Assembly (NCBI RefSeq): GCF_004364325.1 | Contig: NZ_SOCP01000021.1 | Location: forward strand, 1 to 64,000 | Reading direction: 5' to 3' | DNA from: Actinophytocola oryzae | GTDB lineage: Bacteria > Actinomycetota > Actinomycetes > Mycobacteriales > Pseudonocardiaceae | Length of the DNA stretch: 64,000 nt | Shown here: positions 1-7,890 of the stretch, piece by piece | Layout of the letters: each line of letters begins with the position of its first letter | Position numbering within the stretch: the first letter of the stretch is position 1 | Notes under the pieces: model-generated | The model's database searches: none | What the model was told of the DNA's origin: nothing | The model's input: only the letters and a program-made list of their open reading frames with translations | Made by a program: the position numbers and the translations under genes

Positions 1-99
1 CAGCCGCCCATCCCAGACAGCAGTCACGATCACGCCACCGTCCAGGCCCACACGCCGCAAGCGATCAGCCAAGACGATCTAAATCAGTGGCATTGGGCC

Positions 100-105
100 T
101 AGGCT
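100..105 (+). promoter_or_regulatory. -10 box of a probable leaderless transcript (MetE-like gene)
   Basis: TAGGCT matches the actinobacterial TAnnnT -10 pattern. It ends 6 nt before the GTG at 112, so transcription would begin at or next to that codon. There is no Shine-Dalgarno sequence upstream. No good -35 is visible. The spacing favours GTG 112 over the in-frame GTG at 109. Confidence 0.4.
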
Positions 106-111
106 GCGGTG

Positions 112-1149
112 GTGACCTCCTTGCCACTGCTGCCCACATCGCTGGTGGGCTCGTACGCGCAGCCGGAATGGCTGATTGACCGGGCGAAACTGGCGGGCAG
201 GTTCCCGCCGAGGGTGCGGGCGAAGGAACTGTGGCGGGTCGCGCCGGAGCTTCTCGCGCAGGCCCAGGACGACGCCACGCTGCTCGCCATCCGTGCGCAG
301 GAGCAGGCCGGGCTGGATATCATCACGGACGGTGAGATCCGCAGGGAGAGTTACTCCAACCATTTCGCGACCGCGCTCGAGGGTGTCGACCTCGACAACC
401 CCGGCTCCGCGCTGGACCGCAGCGGCCACCCCAACCCGGTTCCGCGTATCACCGGCGCCATCCGCCGCCCGGCCGCGGTCGAGGTCGAGGACCTGAAGTT
501 CCTGAAGGCGAACACCGACCACACGGTGAAGATGACCGTGCCGGGGCCATTCACGATGAGCCAGCAGGCCCAGATCGAGCACTACGAGGACCCCGAGGCA
601 GCCGCGATGGACTACGCGGTGGCCGTCAACGCCGAGATCAGGGACCTGCACGCGGCGGGTGCCGACATCGTCCAGATCGACGAGCCGTACATGCAGGCCA
701 GGCCCGACGCCGCCCGCGCGTACGGGCTGGCCGCGCTGAACGCCGCGCTGGACGGCGTCACCGGCACCACGGCCGTGCACATCTGCTTCGGCTACGCGGC
801 GATCATCCACGAGCGCCCGTCCGGCTACTCGTTCCTGCCCGAGCTGGCCGACTGCTCGACCGACCAGATCTCCATCGAGACCGCGCAGTCCGGCCTCGAC
901 CTCGGCGTGCTCGCGGACCTGGCGGACAAGACCATCCTGCTCGGCGTGATCAACCTGTCCGACACCTCGGTCGAGCCGGCGGACATCGTGGCCGACCGCG
1001 TGCGCCGCGCGTTCCCCTTCAAGGGCCCCGAGTCCCTGGTGATCGCGACCGACTGCGGCATGAAGTACCTGCCCCGCGAGTCCGCCGAGGGCAAGATGCG
1101 TGCGATGGCCGAGGCCGCCGCACTCCTGCGCGCGGAGCTGAACGGCTAA
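112..1149 (+). CDS. MetE-like cobalamin-independent methionine synthase family protein
   Basis: This 345-residue protein corresponds to the C-terminal catalytic barrel of cobalamin-independent methionine synthase (UROD/MetE-like family). The zinc-ligand pattern is visible: His and Cys in the HICFGY segment (near residues 223-225), Glu in the QISIETAQSG segment and Cys in ATDCGMKYL near the C-terminus. It lacks the N-terminal half of full-length MetE, so it is a single-barrel member, probably transferring a methyl group to a thiol acceptor. The exact substrate cannot be read from the sequence. The start is set at GTG 112 from the leaderless spacing; GTG 109 is the alternative. No neighbour gives pathway context, because the next gene is a decayed fragment. 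Confidence 0.85.
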   Translation: MTSLPLLPTSLVGSYAQPEWLIDRAKLAGRFPPRVRAKELWRVAPELLAQAQDDATLLAIRAQEQAGLDIITDGEIRRESYSNHFATALEGVDLDNPGSALDRSGHPNPVPRITGAIRRPAAVEVEDLKFLKANTDHTVKMTVPGPFTMSQQAQIEHYEDPEAAAMDYAVAVNAEIRDLHAAGADIVQIDEPYMQARPDAARAYGLAALNAALDGVTGTTAVHICFGYAAIIHERPSGYSFLPELADCSTDQISIETAQSGLDLGVLADLADKTILLGVINLSDTSVEPADIVADRVRRAFPFKGPESLVIATDCGMKYLPRESAEGKMRAMAEAAALLRAELNG

Positions 1150-1172
1150 GCCCTGTCAGAGGTCGGATCTAA

Positions 1173-1640
1173 ATACCGGAATTCCTACCATCTGTCGTTA
1201 TCTTGCTGGGCCGGGGCACCGGCTGTGGCTTCACGTTCAACACCGGCGAGATCCACTCGGGACTGGACGCGCGGCAGTTCTACGTCGTCCGCGCGACCTA
1301 CACCGACCGGGGCGCGACGGGTTCGGTGCCGCTGACGGGGGAGACGTCGCTGACGCTGTGGCCGAAACACTGGCAGGCCGAACACTTCGACCAGCTGAGC
1401 GGGCCCCAGGTGATCACCGCGGCAGGTGCCGAGGGCGGCAAACGACTGGGTGGCATCCAGACCGGTGAGTGGGTACGCCACCACGCGGTGTCACTGCAGG
1501 GAGTGACCGGTGTGCCGGTCACGGGCGCGGTGGCGACGGCGAGGCCGCTGTACATCGTGTTCACCGGGGCCGCGGGCCAGGCCATCCTGGACCTCGACAG
1601 CTACACCTTCACCGGTCCAGGGGTGAACCCGACGGGCTGA
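1173..1640 (+). pseudogene. Decayed C-terminal fragment of a carbohydrate-binding (CBM6-like) secreted protein
   Basis: The frame is open from a stop at 1170 to the stop at 1640. It encodes a short beta-rich sequence with the pattern of a PKD-to-CBM6 tail: an AEH motif, GGKRLG, a GEWV segment and a final DLDSYTF strand. Such tails end multidomain secreted ThuA-type or glucose-dehydrogenase-type proteins. There is no signal peptide, no convincing start (only TTG 1203) and no RBS, and the rest of the parent gene is absent. I read it as a relic left by deletion of the upstream part. It could still be expressed as a short protein, but nothing supports that. Confidence 0.5.
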
Positions 1641-1684
1641 CCTGCGTTCTCGGAGCTACGCTGCGGTGGAGAGGGGAGTCCACT

Positions 1685-2677
1685 GTGGATGGTGTGCCCG
1701 CGCCGGTGACGCCGATGCTCGCGGTCGAGGGACCGCTGCCGGTCGGCGCCGGGTGGGCCTACGAGACGAAGTGGGACGGCTTCCGCTGCTGCGTGCGGGT
1801 CGGCCCGGACGGCACGACGAAGCTGACGAGCAGGTTGGGCAACGAGATCACGGCGTTGTACCCGGACATGCTCGGCACCTTCGGCGACGCGCTGTCGGGC
1901 CGCTCCGCGGTGCTCGACGGTGAGCTGGTGGTGCTCGGCCCGTCGGGCAGGCCGGACTTCCACCTCATGCAGTACCGCCACCAGCGTGGCCCGACCGCGG
2001 AGCTGCTGCGTACGGCGCCCGTCACGTTCATCGCGTTCGACCTGCTGGCGCTGGGGGAGCGGACCCTGGTGGCCGAGCCCTACACGCGGCGGCGGGACCT
2101 GTTGGCCGCGCTGCCGGTCACGAGCCCGCACGTCGCCGTGCCCCGGCATTTCACCGCGGCGGACATCGACCCCGACGAGCTGCTGGGGATCGTGGCGGAG
2201 CAGGAGCTGGAGGGGTTGGTGGCCAAGCGGCTCGAGTCGCAGTACCGGCCGGGCCAGCGCAGTCGTGACTGGATCAAGCGCCCGCTGATCAAGACCCAGG
2301 ACGTGCTGGTGGGTGGCTGGCGGCCCGGCAAGCGTGGTCGCGCCGGTCGGATCGGCGGGTTGCTGCTGGGCGCGCACGACGCGTTGGGCAGGCTGCGTTA
2401 CATCGGTGACGTGGGTACGGGCTTCACCGAGCGGGTGCTGACGCACCTGATGGAGCTGCTCACCCCGCTGGAACGCCGGGACAGCCCCTTCGACGACGAG
2501 GTCCCCACCGACCGGCGCCGCGACGTCCACTGGGTGGAGCCACGGTTGGTGGGGCAGGTCGTGTACCGCCAGTTCACCTCCGACCACCGCCTGCGGCACA
2601 CGGCGTGGCGCGGCCTCCGCGACGACGTGCCGACCGCCGAGGTAAGAATGCCCACGTCGCGTTCGAAGGAGCCCTGA
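1685..2677 (+). CDS. ATP-dependent DNA ligase (LigC/LigD ligase-domain type)
   Basis: The 330-residue protein is a stand-alone ligase of the LigD-ligase/LigC type. The nucleotidyl-lysine motif KWDG is at residues 29-32, followed by DGELVV and EGLVAKR motifs. An OB-fold domain occupies the C-terminal third (YIGDVGTGF to the RHTAWRGLR end). These enzymes seal nicks using ATP and act in actinobacterial base-excision or end-joining repair alongside Ku. No Ku, polymerase or nuclease domain gene is adjacent. The GTG start at 1685 has a good GGAGAGGGGAG ribosome-binding site and lies inside the word TCCACTGTGGA. Confidence 0.9.
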   Translation: MDGVPAPVTPMLAVEGPLPVGAGWAYETKWDGFRCCVRVGPDGTTKLTSRLGNEITALYPDMLGTFGDALSGRSAVLDGELVVLGPSGRPDFHLMQYRHQRGPTAELLRTAPVTFIAFDLLALGERTLVAEPYTRRRDLLAALPVTSPHVAVPRHFTAADIDPDELLGIVAEQELEGLVAKRLESQYRPGQRSRDWIKRPLIKTQDVLVGGWRPGKRGRAGRIGGLLLGAHDALGRLRYIGDVGTGFTERVLTHLMELLTPLERRDSPFDDEVPTDRRRDVHWVEPRLVGQVVYRQFTSDHRLRHTAWRGLRDDVPTAEVRMPTSRSKEP

Positions 2678-2714
2678 GGCGAGGCTGCGTGGTCCGGTCC
2701 TGGGGCACAGTCGG

Positions 2715-3293
2715 TCAGCGGCGCACCCGATAGCGCAGGTGAAGCACGCGGTCGCCCTGGACCACGTCGGGATCCTCCAACAGGTGCTGCGCGTCGACCG
2801 ACCCGAAGAAGCGCTTGCCGGCCCCGAACACCACGGGCACGACGTCCATGCGCACCTCGTCGACCAGGCCCGCGGCGAGCACCTGGCCGCCGACGTCGCC
2901 CGCGGCGACCTCGACGACGCGGTCACCCGCGAGCTCCCGCGCCTTGGCCACGGCCGCCTCGACGCCGTCGACGAAGTGGAACGGCGCCTCGGGGTCCCAG
3001 CCCTCCGGCCGCGGCCGGTGCGTCACCACGACCACGTGGTCGATCCCGCCAGGGGGCTTCCCGTCCCAGCCGTCGGTCATGTCGAAGACGTGGCGGCCGA
3101 CGACCGTCGCCCCGATCTGGTCCCAGTACGCCCTGGTGTGGTCGTAGGAGGTCTGCGACACCGTCACCGCGCCGCTCTCGTCCAACGGGACCTCGCCATT
3201 GGACAACCAGTCGAACAGCGGTCCCGGCCGGTCGTTCTCGTCCGCGACGAAGCCGTCCACCGACACCGAGCTGTACATGACCACCTTGCCCAC
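2715..3293 (-). CDS. Dihydrofolate reductase / RibD C-terminal family reductase
   Basis: The 192-residue protein has the Rossmann-like fold of the RibD C-terminal/DHFR-like family: N-terminal SVDGFVAD, a central VVGRHVFDMTDGW, and VGGQVLAAGLVDEV near the end. Family members are NADPH-dependent reductases. Many actinobacterial paralogues have no known substrate and are not the essential FolA. The GTG start at 3293 has a GAGGAG Shine-Dalgarno. A TAGTTT -10-like box lies about 30 nt further upstream. It is convergent with the ligase gene and not obviously in an operon. Confidence 0.85.
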   Translation of the reverse strand: MGKVVMYSSVSVDGFVADENDRPGPLFDWLSNGEVPLDESGAVTVSQTSYDHTRAYWDQIGATVVGRHVFDMTDGWDGKPPGGIDHVVVVTHRPRPEGWDPEAPFHFVDGVEAAVAKARELAGDRVVEVAAGDVGGQVLAAGLVDEVRMDVVPVVFGAGKRFFGSVDAQHLLEDPDVVQGDRVLHLRYRVRR

Positions 3294-3535
3294 GTGACTC
3301 TCCTCTGCTTCGGGATGCCCGCAAACTAGCGTGTCGTGAGCGGTCGGTCTTGTCAGGAATCAGTCGGCAGGCAGCGGCCGACGTCCCGCAGGCTTCGCGC
3401 GCCGGGATGGTCCGGCCGTCCTGTCGCCCCCGACGCGGTGGTCACGATGGGCGCTGTGGCGTTGCGCCGCCTGGCGGTGCCGCTTTCCCGTGGTGGCAAC
3501 GACACTGGCACCGAGTTCGTCGAAGGAGGCGCGGT

Positions 3536-3748
3536 ATGCCCACCGCCGTCGAATACGCCGTGGTCAACCACCTGCCTGCCCAGAACGGCGTGGGTGGCGG
3601 CCCTCCCGCTCAGCATTCGCTTGTGGCACAACCAGAAGCGCCACCTGCGTTGCCGTCGGGTGACCTCGCCACCCTCGCCTCGCCGCTGCTCGTCGTGGCG
3701 GTCCTGGTCGTCGTCGGCCGCCGCGCCCGGCGCCGTCGCTTGACCTGA
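3536..3748 (+). CDS. Small membrane-anchored protein, unknown function
   Basis: This 70-residue ORF starts with ATG behind a strong GAAGGAGG ribosome-binding site. The N-terminal half is polar and rich in Pro and Gly. A single hydrophobic stretch (about residues 48-62, ASPLLVVAVLVVVG) follows, and the protein ends in an Arg-rich tail (RRARRRRLT). This predicts a C-terminally anchored membrane protein with the tail in the cytoplasm. I do not recognise a family. The strong RBS, the length of the TM segment and the terminator hairpin immediately downstream make it likely to be real. Confidence 0.55.
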   Translation: MPTAVEYAVVNHLPAQNGVGGGPPAQHSLVAQPEAPPALPSGDLATLASPLLVVAVLVVVGRRARRRRLT

Positions 3749-3755
3749 CGACCGT

Positions 3756-3784
3756 GGCCGACGAGTGTCACCTGCTCGTCGGCC
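3756..3784. terminator. Bidirectional hairpin terminator
   Basis: A perfect 10-bp stem, GGCCGACGAG with CTCGTCGGCC, encloses a 9-nt loop. It sits between the convergent small membrane protein gene (ends 3748) and the GH16 gene (ends 3806). There is no U-tract, as is common in actinobacteria. Confidence 0.6.
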
Positions 3785-3805
3785 GGGCCTGATGTCGTTG
3801 GCGCG

Positions 3806-4669
3806 TCAGTGTTCCGGGGTGTCCGTCACACGGACGTAGTCGACGACCAGCGTGTTGGGGAACGGGGTGCCGCCGTCCGGGTCGCCCGGCCAGTAGCCGC
3901 CGACCGCGAGGTTCAGGATCAGGAAGAACGGCTTGTCGAACACCCACTGGTTGCCGTTCAGGTCGGCCGGGGTGCGGGTCTGGTAGACGTTCCCGTCGAC
4001 CGACCACACGATCCTGTCGGGGGACCAGTCGACCGCGAACGTGTGGAAGTCGTCGGCGAACGCGCCGCCCACCGAGTAGCCCGCGCCGATACCGCCGCTG
4101 CCCGAGTAGCCCGGGCCGTGGATCGTGCCGTGCACCTGCGACGGCTCGAAGCCCACGTTCTCCATGATGTCGATCTCGCCGCACTGCGGCCAGCCCGCGC
4201 TGCCGATGTCGTTGCCCAGCATCCAGAACGCCGGCCACATGCCCTGGCCGCGCGACATCCTGAGCCGCGCCTCGTAGTGCCCGTACGTCTGGGTGAACCT
4301 GCCGGACGTGTTCAGCCGCGCCGAGGTGTACTCGCAGGTGCCGTACCAGCACTGGTAGTTCGCCGGGTTCTCCCTGCGCGCGGTGATCACCAGGTTGCCC
4401 CGGCCGTCGAGCGCCGCGTTGCTCGTCGAGTTCGTGTAGTACTGCCGTTCGTGGTTGGAGACGTTGTCGCCGGTCTCCGTCACCCACTTCGCGCCGTCCA
4501 CCGCGGCACCAGCCGGGCCGTCGAAGTTGTCCTCGAAGGTCGTGGCCGCCCGCGCGTCGTCCGCCGCGTTCGCTGTCGTGGTCACCGCCAGCGCGGTGAG
4601 CACCGTGGCCGACACCGTGCCGAGCACCGCGACGAGGCGGAGCCTTCTCGGGAGTGTGGCCTTGGACAT
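3806..4669 (-). CDS. Secreted GH16 endo-beta-1,3-glucanase (laminarinase type)
   Basis: The 287-residue preprotein has a twin-Arg-containing signal peptide (PRRLR, hydrophobic core, probable cleavage after ANA near residue 35) and a single GH16 beta-jelly-roll. The catalytic signature EIDIME places the nucleophile at E165 and the acid/base at E170, in the form typical of bacterial laminarinases. It should hydrolyse beta-1,3-glucans (fungal wall, laminarin, callose) outside the cell. No carbohydrate-binding module is attached. The start is ATG 4669; TTG 4684 would add five residues ahead of the signal peptide. A 20-bp palindrome upstream suggests repression by a sugar-responsive regulator. Confidence 0.9.
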   Translation of the reverse strand: MSKATLPRRLRLVAVLGTVSATVLTALAVTTTANAADDARAATTFEDNFDGPAGAAVDGAKWVTETGDNVSNHERQYYTNSTSNAALDGRGNLVITARRENPANYQCWYGTCEYTSARLNTSGRFTQTYGHYEARLRMSRGQGMWPAFWMLGNDIGSAGWPQCGEIDIMENVGFEPSQVHGTIHGPGYSGSGGIGAGYSVGGAFADDFHTFAVDWSPDRIVWSVDGNVYQTRTPADLNGNQWVFDKPFFLILNLAVGGYWPGDPDGGTPFPNTLVVDYVRVTDTPEH

Positions 4670-4692
4670 CGTCGTCACCGCCAACCGTGTCG

Positions 4693-4712
4693 TTCCGGAA
4701 CCGGTTCCGGAA
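4693..4712. promoter_or_regulatory. Perfect 20-bp palindrome, probable operator of the GH16 gene
   Basis: TTCCGGAACCGGTTCCGGAA reads identically on both strands. It ends 24 nt upstream of the GH16 start codon. The central GGAACCGGTTCC resembles operators of LacI-family sugar repressors. It also lies upstream of the divergent DUF4436 gene (start 4907), but much farther away. Confidence 0.6.
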
Positions 4713-4906
4713 GGTGTCCACAGTGTGCCGCCGCCGACCGGGTCGCGGAACCATACGAAAGTCGGTCACTCGACGTGACGGACGCGCGGGACAGTTCACG
4801 ATTCCGGGGTTCGATGTCGGCGCCAACGGCTGATTCCACTGTGGAGCGATGGTCACCGCCGTCCCGGCACGTGATCATGTCAGCCAACACGGACACAGGG
4901 AGAAGG

Positions 4907-5884
4907 ATGAACGAGGAGACGTCTGAGGCGACGCCGCCGGTGACCGCGTCGGCGCCCAGGACCGCCACCGGCGCCGTCCCGGCGCAGCGGAGCGCACCGC
5001 CGGGCAGTCACGACACGAAGTCGACGAGGAAGGGCACCAGAATCGGGCTGGTTCTCACCCTCCTGATCGCCTTCACCGCCGCGTACCTGGTGGTGCTGTT
5101 CACCTTCCTCAGTGGCGACTCCGACCGCAGCCAGCACTTCACCTCCGACGGCGGCACCGACCCCGACCGGGTCACGATCGACGTCACCCTGCTCACCATC
5201 AACGCGGACGACAACGCCTACCAGGTCCGGGTCGACGCCCAACCCCAGGGCCGTTACCGCGCCGCCGACGGTGCGTTGACCGCACCCCTGCGCATGACCC
5301 TCGACGAGATCGACGGCGACCACACCACCGAACTCGCCGCCGGACAGTGGATGCCGCTGCGCGAGGCCACCCTCACCGCGGACGGCGACACGTCTCTCTA
5401 CCCCTTCGACGAACACCACATCCCGCTCGAGATCGCGATGAGCGACGCCCGTGGCGAGCCCGTCCCGATCACCCTGGATCTCAACACCGGGCTCCACGAC
5501 TGGGAAGCCGACGCCGTGATGCGTCCCGACTCCCACACCGGCGACATCCGCCTCGAGATGACCGCGAGCCGCTCGGCCCCGGTCGTCACCTTCGCACTCG
5601 GCCTGATGGTCGTGCTCGTGCTGCTCGTCGTGGTCACCGTCGGCATGGTCACCCGCGCGATCAGCACCGGCAAGATCGGGTTCCCCACCCTCGCCTCGCT
5701 CGCCGCGCTGCTCTTCGCCATCCCCGGCATCCGCAACTCCATGCCGGACACCCCGCCCGTCGGCACCCTCAGCGACTTCGTGGTGTTCTTCTGGGCCCTC
5801 TCGACGGTCGCGATCTGCATGACCATCGCGTCCCTCGCGTGGCTACGCCACGCCCGCCGCACAGCCGACGACCCGGCCGACTGA
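4907..5884 (+). CDS. DUF4436 family membrane protein
   Basis: The 325-residue protein starts at ATG 4907 behind GGGAGAAGG. It has a Pro/Ala/Thr-rich cytoplasmic N-terminus (residues 1-43), one TM helix (about 46-68, IGLVLTLLIAFTAAYLVVLF), an approximately 150-residue extracytoplasmic beta-rich domain containing SLYPFDEH, and three C-terminal TM helices. This layout matches DUF4436. The function is unknown. The YPFDEH motif recalls ligand-gated-channel-like extracellular domains, but that is only suggestive. The reading frame is open for about 1 kb upstream, which is a GC artefact over the GH16 gene. Confidence 0.8.
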   Translation: MNEETSEATPPVTASAPRTATGAVPAQRSAPPGSHDTKSTRKGTRIGLVLTLLIAFTAAYLVVLFTFLSGDSDRSQHFTSDGGTDPDRVTIDVTLLTINADDNAYQVRVDAQPQGRYRAADGALTAPLRMTLDEIDGDHTTELAAGQWMPLREATLTADGDTSLYPFDEHHIPLEIAMSDARGEPVPITLDLNTGLHDWEADAVMRPDSHTGDIRLEMTASRSAPVVTFALGLMVVLVLLVVVTVGMVTRAISTGKIGFPTLASLAALLFAIPGIRNSMPDTPPVGTLSDFVVFFWALSTVAICMTIASLAWLRHARRTADDPAD

Positions 5885-5896
5885 CGTCCCGGGGCG

Positions 5897-7252
5897 TCAT
5901 CCGCAGCTGACGCCCTCGCCGGGGGCGGAGGTGTCGTCGAGGCGCCGGAGGTAGGCGTCCTCGCCCATGGCCCCGCGTCTCGCACACGCCTGCGCCCGGT
6001 CGGTGAACGGTCCGAAGTAGACGGAGTAGATGTCCACCCCGTCGCGTCGGGCGCGGAGCGACTGGCAGCCGGTCGTCGGCGCGTGGAGGTAGGAGGAGCC
6101 GGGGTTCGCGTCGAGGAACGCCTGGACGTCCTGCCCGTACCGGCTCGGGTCGACCGCGGAGCCGACGATGACGATGTACCCGCCGTCACAGGCGGGCGTG
6201 GTGAGCGGCACCGACAGCGCCAGGTCCGGGCTTGGCGCGGGTGCCGGGGTGGTCACCGCGGTGGTCGTGGTCGTCTGGCCTGCCGAGGTGTCCTGGCCGT
6301 CCTTGTCGCGCAGGGCCGAGAGCCAGATCAGCACCGCCGCCCCGGCCACGGCGACGAACACCAGCGTGGTGACGCCCGCGACCCACCAGCGGTTCGTCGT
6401 GCGGGGACGGCCGAGGCGCGGCGCGGGCACGGTCGGCGGCCGGTGGGTCAGGGCGTCGCGGGCGGCGGCGGCCAGCGCGCCCGCGGTGGGGAAGCGGCGC
6501 GCGGGGTCCTTGGCCATGCCGGTGGCGACGACGACGTCGAACGCGGGCGGCAGGTCGGGCCGCGACGCCGTCACGCGGGGCGGGTCCTGGTTGACGTGGG
6601 CGTGCATGAGGGCGAGCGCGTTGCCGCCCGCGAAGGGGGCGGTGCCGGTCAGGCACTCGAACAGCAGGCAGGCGAGCGAGTAGACGTCCACCCGGTGGTC
6701 GGTCGGCTCGGACGTGAAGCGCTCGGGCGCCATGTAGGCGACGGTGCCCACCGGCATGCCGGTGCCGGTGATGTCGGCGTTCGCGGCCGGCGTCCTCGCG
6801 ATCCCGAAGTCGATGAGGTAGGCGAACCCGCCCGCGTCGAGCAGCACGTTGGACGGCTTGACGTCGCGGTGCACCAGGCCTTCCGCGTGCGCGGCGTCGA
6901 GCGCCCCGGCGACCTGGCCGATGATGTCGACGGCGGCGGCCGGGCGTGGGGGACCGCTCCCGGCCAGCCTGTTGCTCAGGTCCTCGCCGTCGACGAGCCG
7001 CATGTCGAGGTACAGGTGCCCGTCGATCTCCCCGTACGCGTGGATCGGGATGACGTGCGGCTCCCGCAGCCGTGCAGCGGCGCGTGCCTCCCGCGTGAAC
7101 CGCCGCCGGAAGTCGTCGTCCTGCGCGAAGTGGTCGGCGAGCAGCTTGACCGCCACGACCCGGTCGTGCTCCTTGTCGTAGGCGCGGTAGACCTCACCCA
7201 TGCCGCCACGGGCGATCAGCTCGTCAATCCGGTAACGCCCGAACTCCCACAT
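5897..7252 (-). CDS. Ser/Thr protein kinase with single TM and extracellular domain
   Basis: The 451-residue receptor kinase has a Pkn-type kinase domain: glycine loop ARGGMGEV, catalytic K36, HRDVKPSN with D130, DFG with D148, and a GT-rich activation loop ending in MAPE. A proline-rich linker leads to one TM helix (about residues 305-327). The extracellular part is a Thr/Pro-rich stalk plus a Cys-containing SPOR-like globular domain rather than PASTA repeats. It likely senses an envelope signal. The start is chosen at M26 of the longest frame because a TAGGAT -10 lies 7 nt upstream. It is divergent from the SRPBCC gene. Confidence 0.9.
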   Translation of the reverse strand: MWEFGRYRIDELIARGGMGEVYRAYDKEHDRVVAVKLLADHFAQDDDFRRRFTREARAAARLREPHVIPIHAYGEIDGHLYLDMRLVDGEDLSNRLAGSGPPRPAAAVDIIGQVAGALDAAHAEGLVHRDVKPSNVLLDAGGFAYLIDFGIARTPAANADITGTGMPVGTVAYMAPERFTSEPTDHRVDVYSLACLLFECLTGTAPFAGGNALALMHAHVNQDPPRVTASRPDLPPAFDVVVATGMAKDPARRFPTAGALAAAARDALTHRPPTVPAPRLGRPRTTNRWWVAGVTTLVFVAVAGAAVLIWLSALRDKDGQDTSAGQTTTTTAVTTPAPAPSPDLALSVPLTTPACDGGYIVIVGSAVDPSRYGQDVQAFLDANPGSSYLHAPTTGCQSLRARRDGVDIYSVYFGPFTDRAQACARRGAMGEDAYLRRLDDTSAPGEGVSCG

Positions 7253-7259
7253 CGCGCGC

Positions 7260-7265
7260 ATCCTA
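7260..7265 (-). promoter_or_regulatory. -10 box, probable leaderless start of the kinase gene
   Basis: TAGGAT (read on the minus strand) ends 7 nt before the kinase ATG at 7252. This fits transcription starting at the start codon. No Shine-Dalgarno sequence is present. Confidence 0.4.
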
Positions 7266-7313
7266 GTCGGCCCGTGCGGCGTTCTCCCGCCGTGCGGGGC
7301 TGCGCCACGGGCG

Positions 7314-7343
7314 TTGTGGGTGCGCATCCGGGGCGGTTACCGT
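7314..7343 (+). promoter_or_regulatory. Promoter of leaderless SRPBCC gene
   Basis: TTGTGG (7314-7319) and TACCGT (7338-7343) are separated by 18 nt. The -10 ends 6 nt before GTG 7350, predicting a leaderless mRNA. Confidence 0.5.
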
Positions 7344-7349
7344 GAGTCG

Positions 7350-7841
7350 GTGCAGCCGTCGATCTCCCGCAGCGTGCGGATCGCGGCCGATCTCCGGGTG
7401 GTGTGGGCGATGGTCACGGACCTGCCGGGGATGGGGTCGCTGAGCCCGGAGAACGTCGGGGGGCGGTGGCTCGACGGGGCCACCGGGCCTGCCGTCGGCG
7501 CCCGTTTCCGCGGTGTCAACCGCAACGGCGGTCGTGAGTGGTGGACGAGGGTCCGCGTCGTCGAGTACGAGCCCGACCGCCTGTTCACCTTCGACGTCCG
7601 GTCGCCGTTCGGGGTGCGGGTGTCGCGCTGGTCGTACGAGATCACGCGGTCGAGCGACGGCTGCGTCCTGACCGAGCACTGGTTCCGCGTGGGCGGCTAC
7701 TTCGTGCGCCGCTTCCTCGGGCCGATCGTCACGGGCCGCGCCGACCGCCCCGGCTTCAACGAGACGTCGATCGAGCACACGCTCGCCGCGGTCAAGACCC
7801 GCGCCGAGGCCGATGACGGAGCCGGCACCGCCGCGGCATGA
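7350..7841 (+). CDS. SRPBCC (START-like) family protein
   Basis: The 163-residue protein has the polyketide-cyclase/SRPBCC helix-grip fold: an N-terminal ISRSVRIAADLRVVWAMVTD, a central beta-sheet with WWTRVRVVEYEPDRLFTF, and a C-terminal helix after FNETS. Such proteins bind hydrophobic ligands or act as toxin/cyclase-like folds. No specific substrate is evident. GTG 7350 is preferred over TTG 7314 because of the leaderless promoter spacing and because the conserved fold begins there. A strong terminator hairpin follows. Confidence 0.75.
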   Translation: MQPSISRSVRIAADLRVVWAMVTDLPGMGSLSPENVGGRWLDGATGPAVGARFRGVNRNGGREWWTRVRVVEYEPDRLFTFDVRSPFGVRVSRWSYEITRSSDGCVLTEHWFRVGGYFVRRFLGPIVTGRADRPGFNETSIEHTLAAVKTRAEADDGAGTAAA

Positions 7842-7843
7842 GT

Positions 7844-7874
7844 CGGCCCCGCTGCCGTTCGGGTAGCGGGGCCG
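7844..7874. terminator. Hairpin terminator between convergent genes
   Basis: A perfect 10-bp stem (CGGCCCCGCT with AGCGGGGCCG) encloses an 11-nt loop. It lies between the SRPBCC gene end (7841) and the AhpD-like gene end (7891). Confidence 0.65.
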
Positions 7875-7890
7875 GCGTTTCTCGGTGCCG

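Noticed and set aside
1..72. Minus-strand open frame running off the left edge (about 24 codons, starting near 72).
   Set aside because: Too short, TTG start only, no RBS or recognisable motif; cannot be told from chance.
3809..4906. About 1 kb of open plus-strand frame upstream of the DUF4436 start.
   Set aside because: It lies antisense to the GH16 gene and is a GC-bias artefact; the real start at 4907 has a good RBS and begins the conserved protein.
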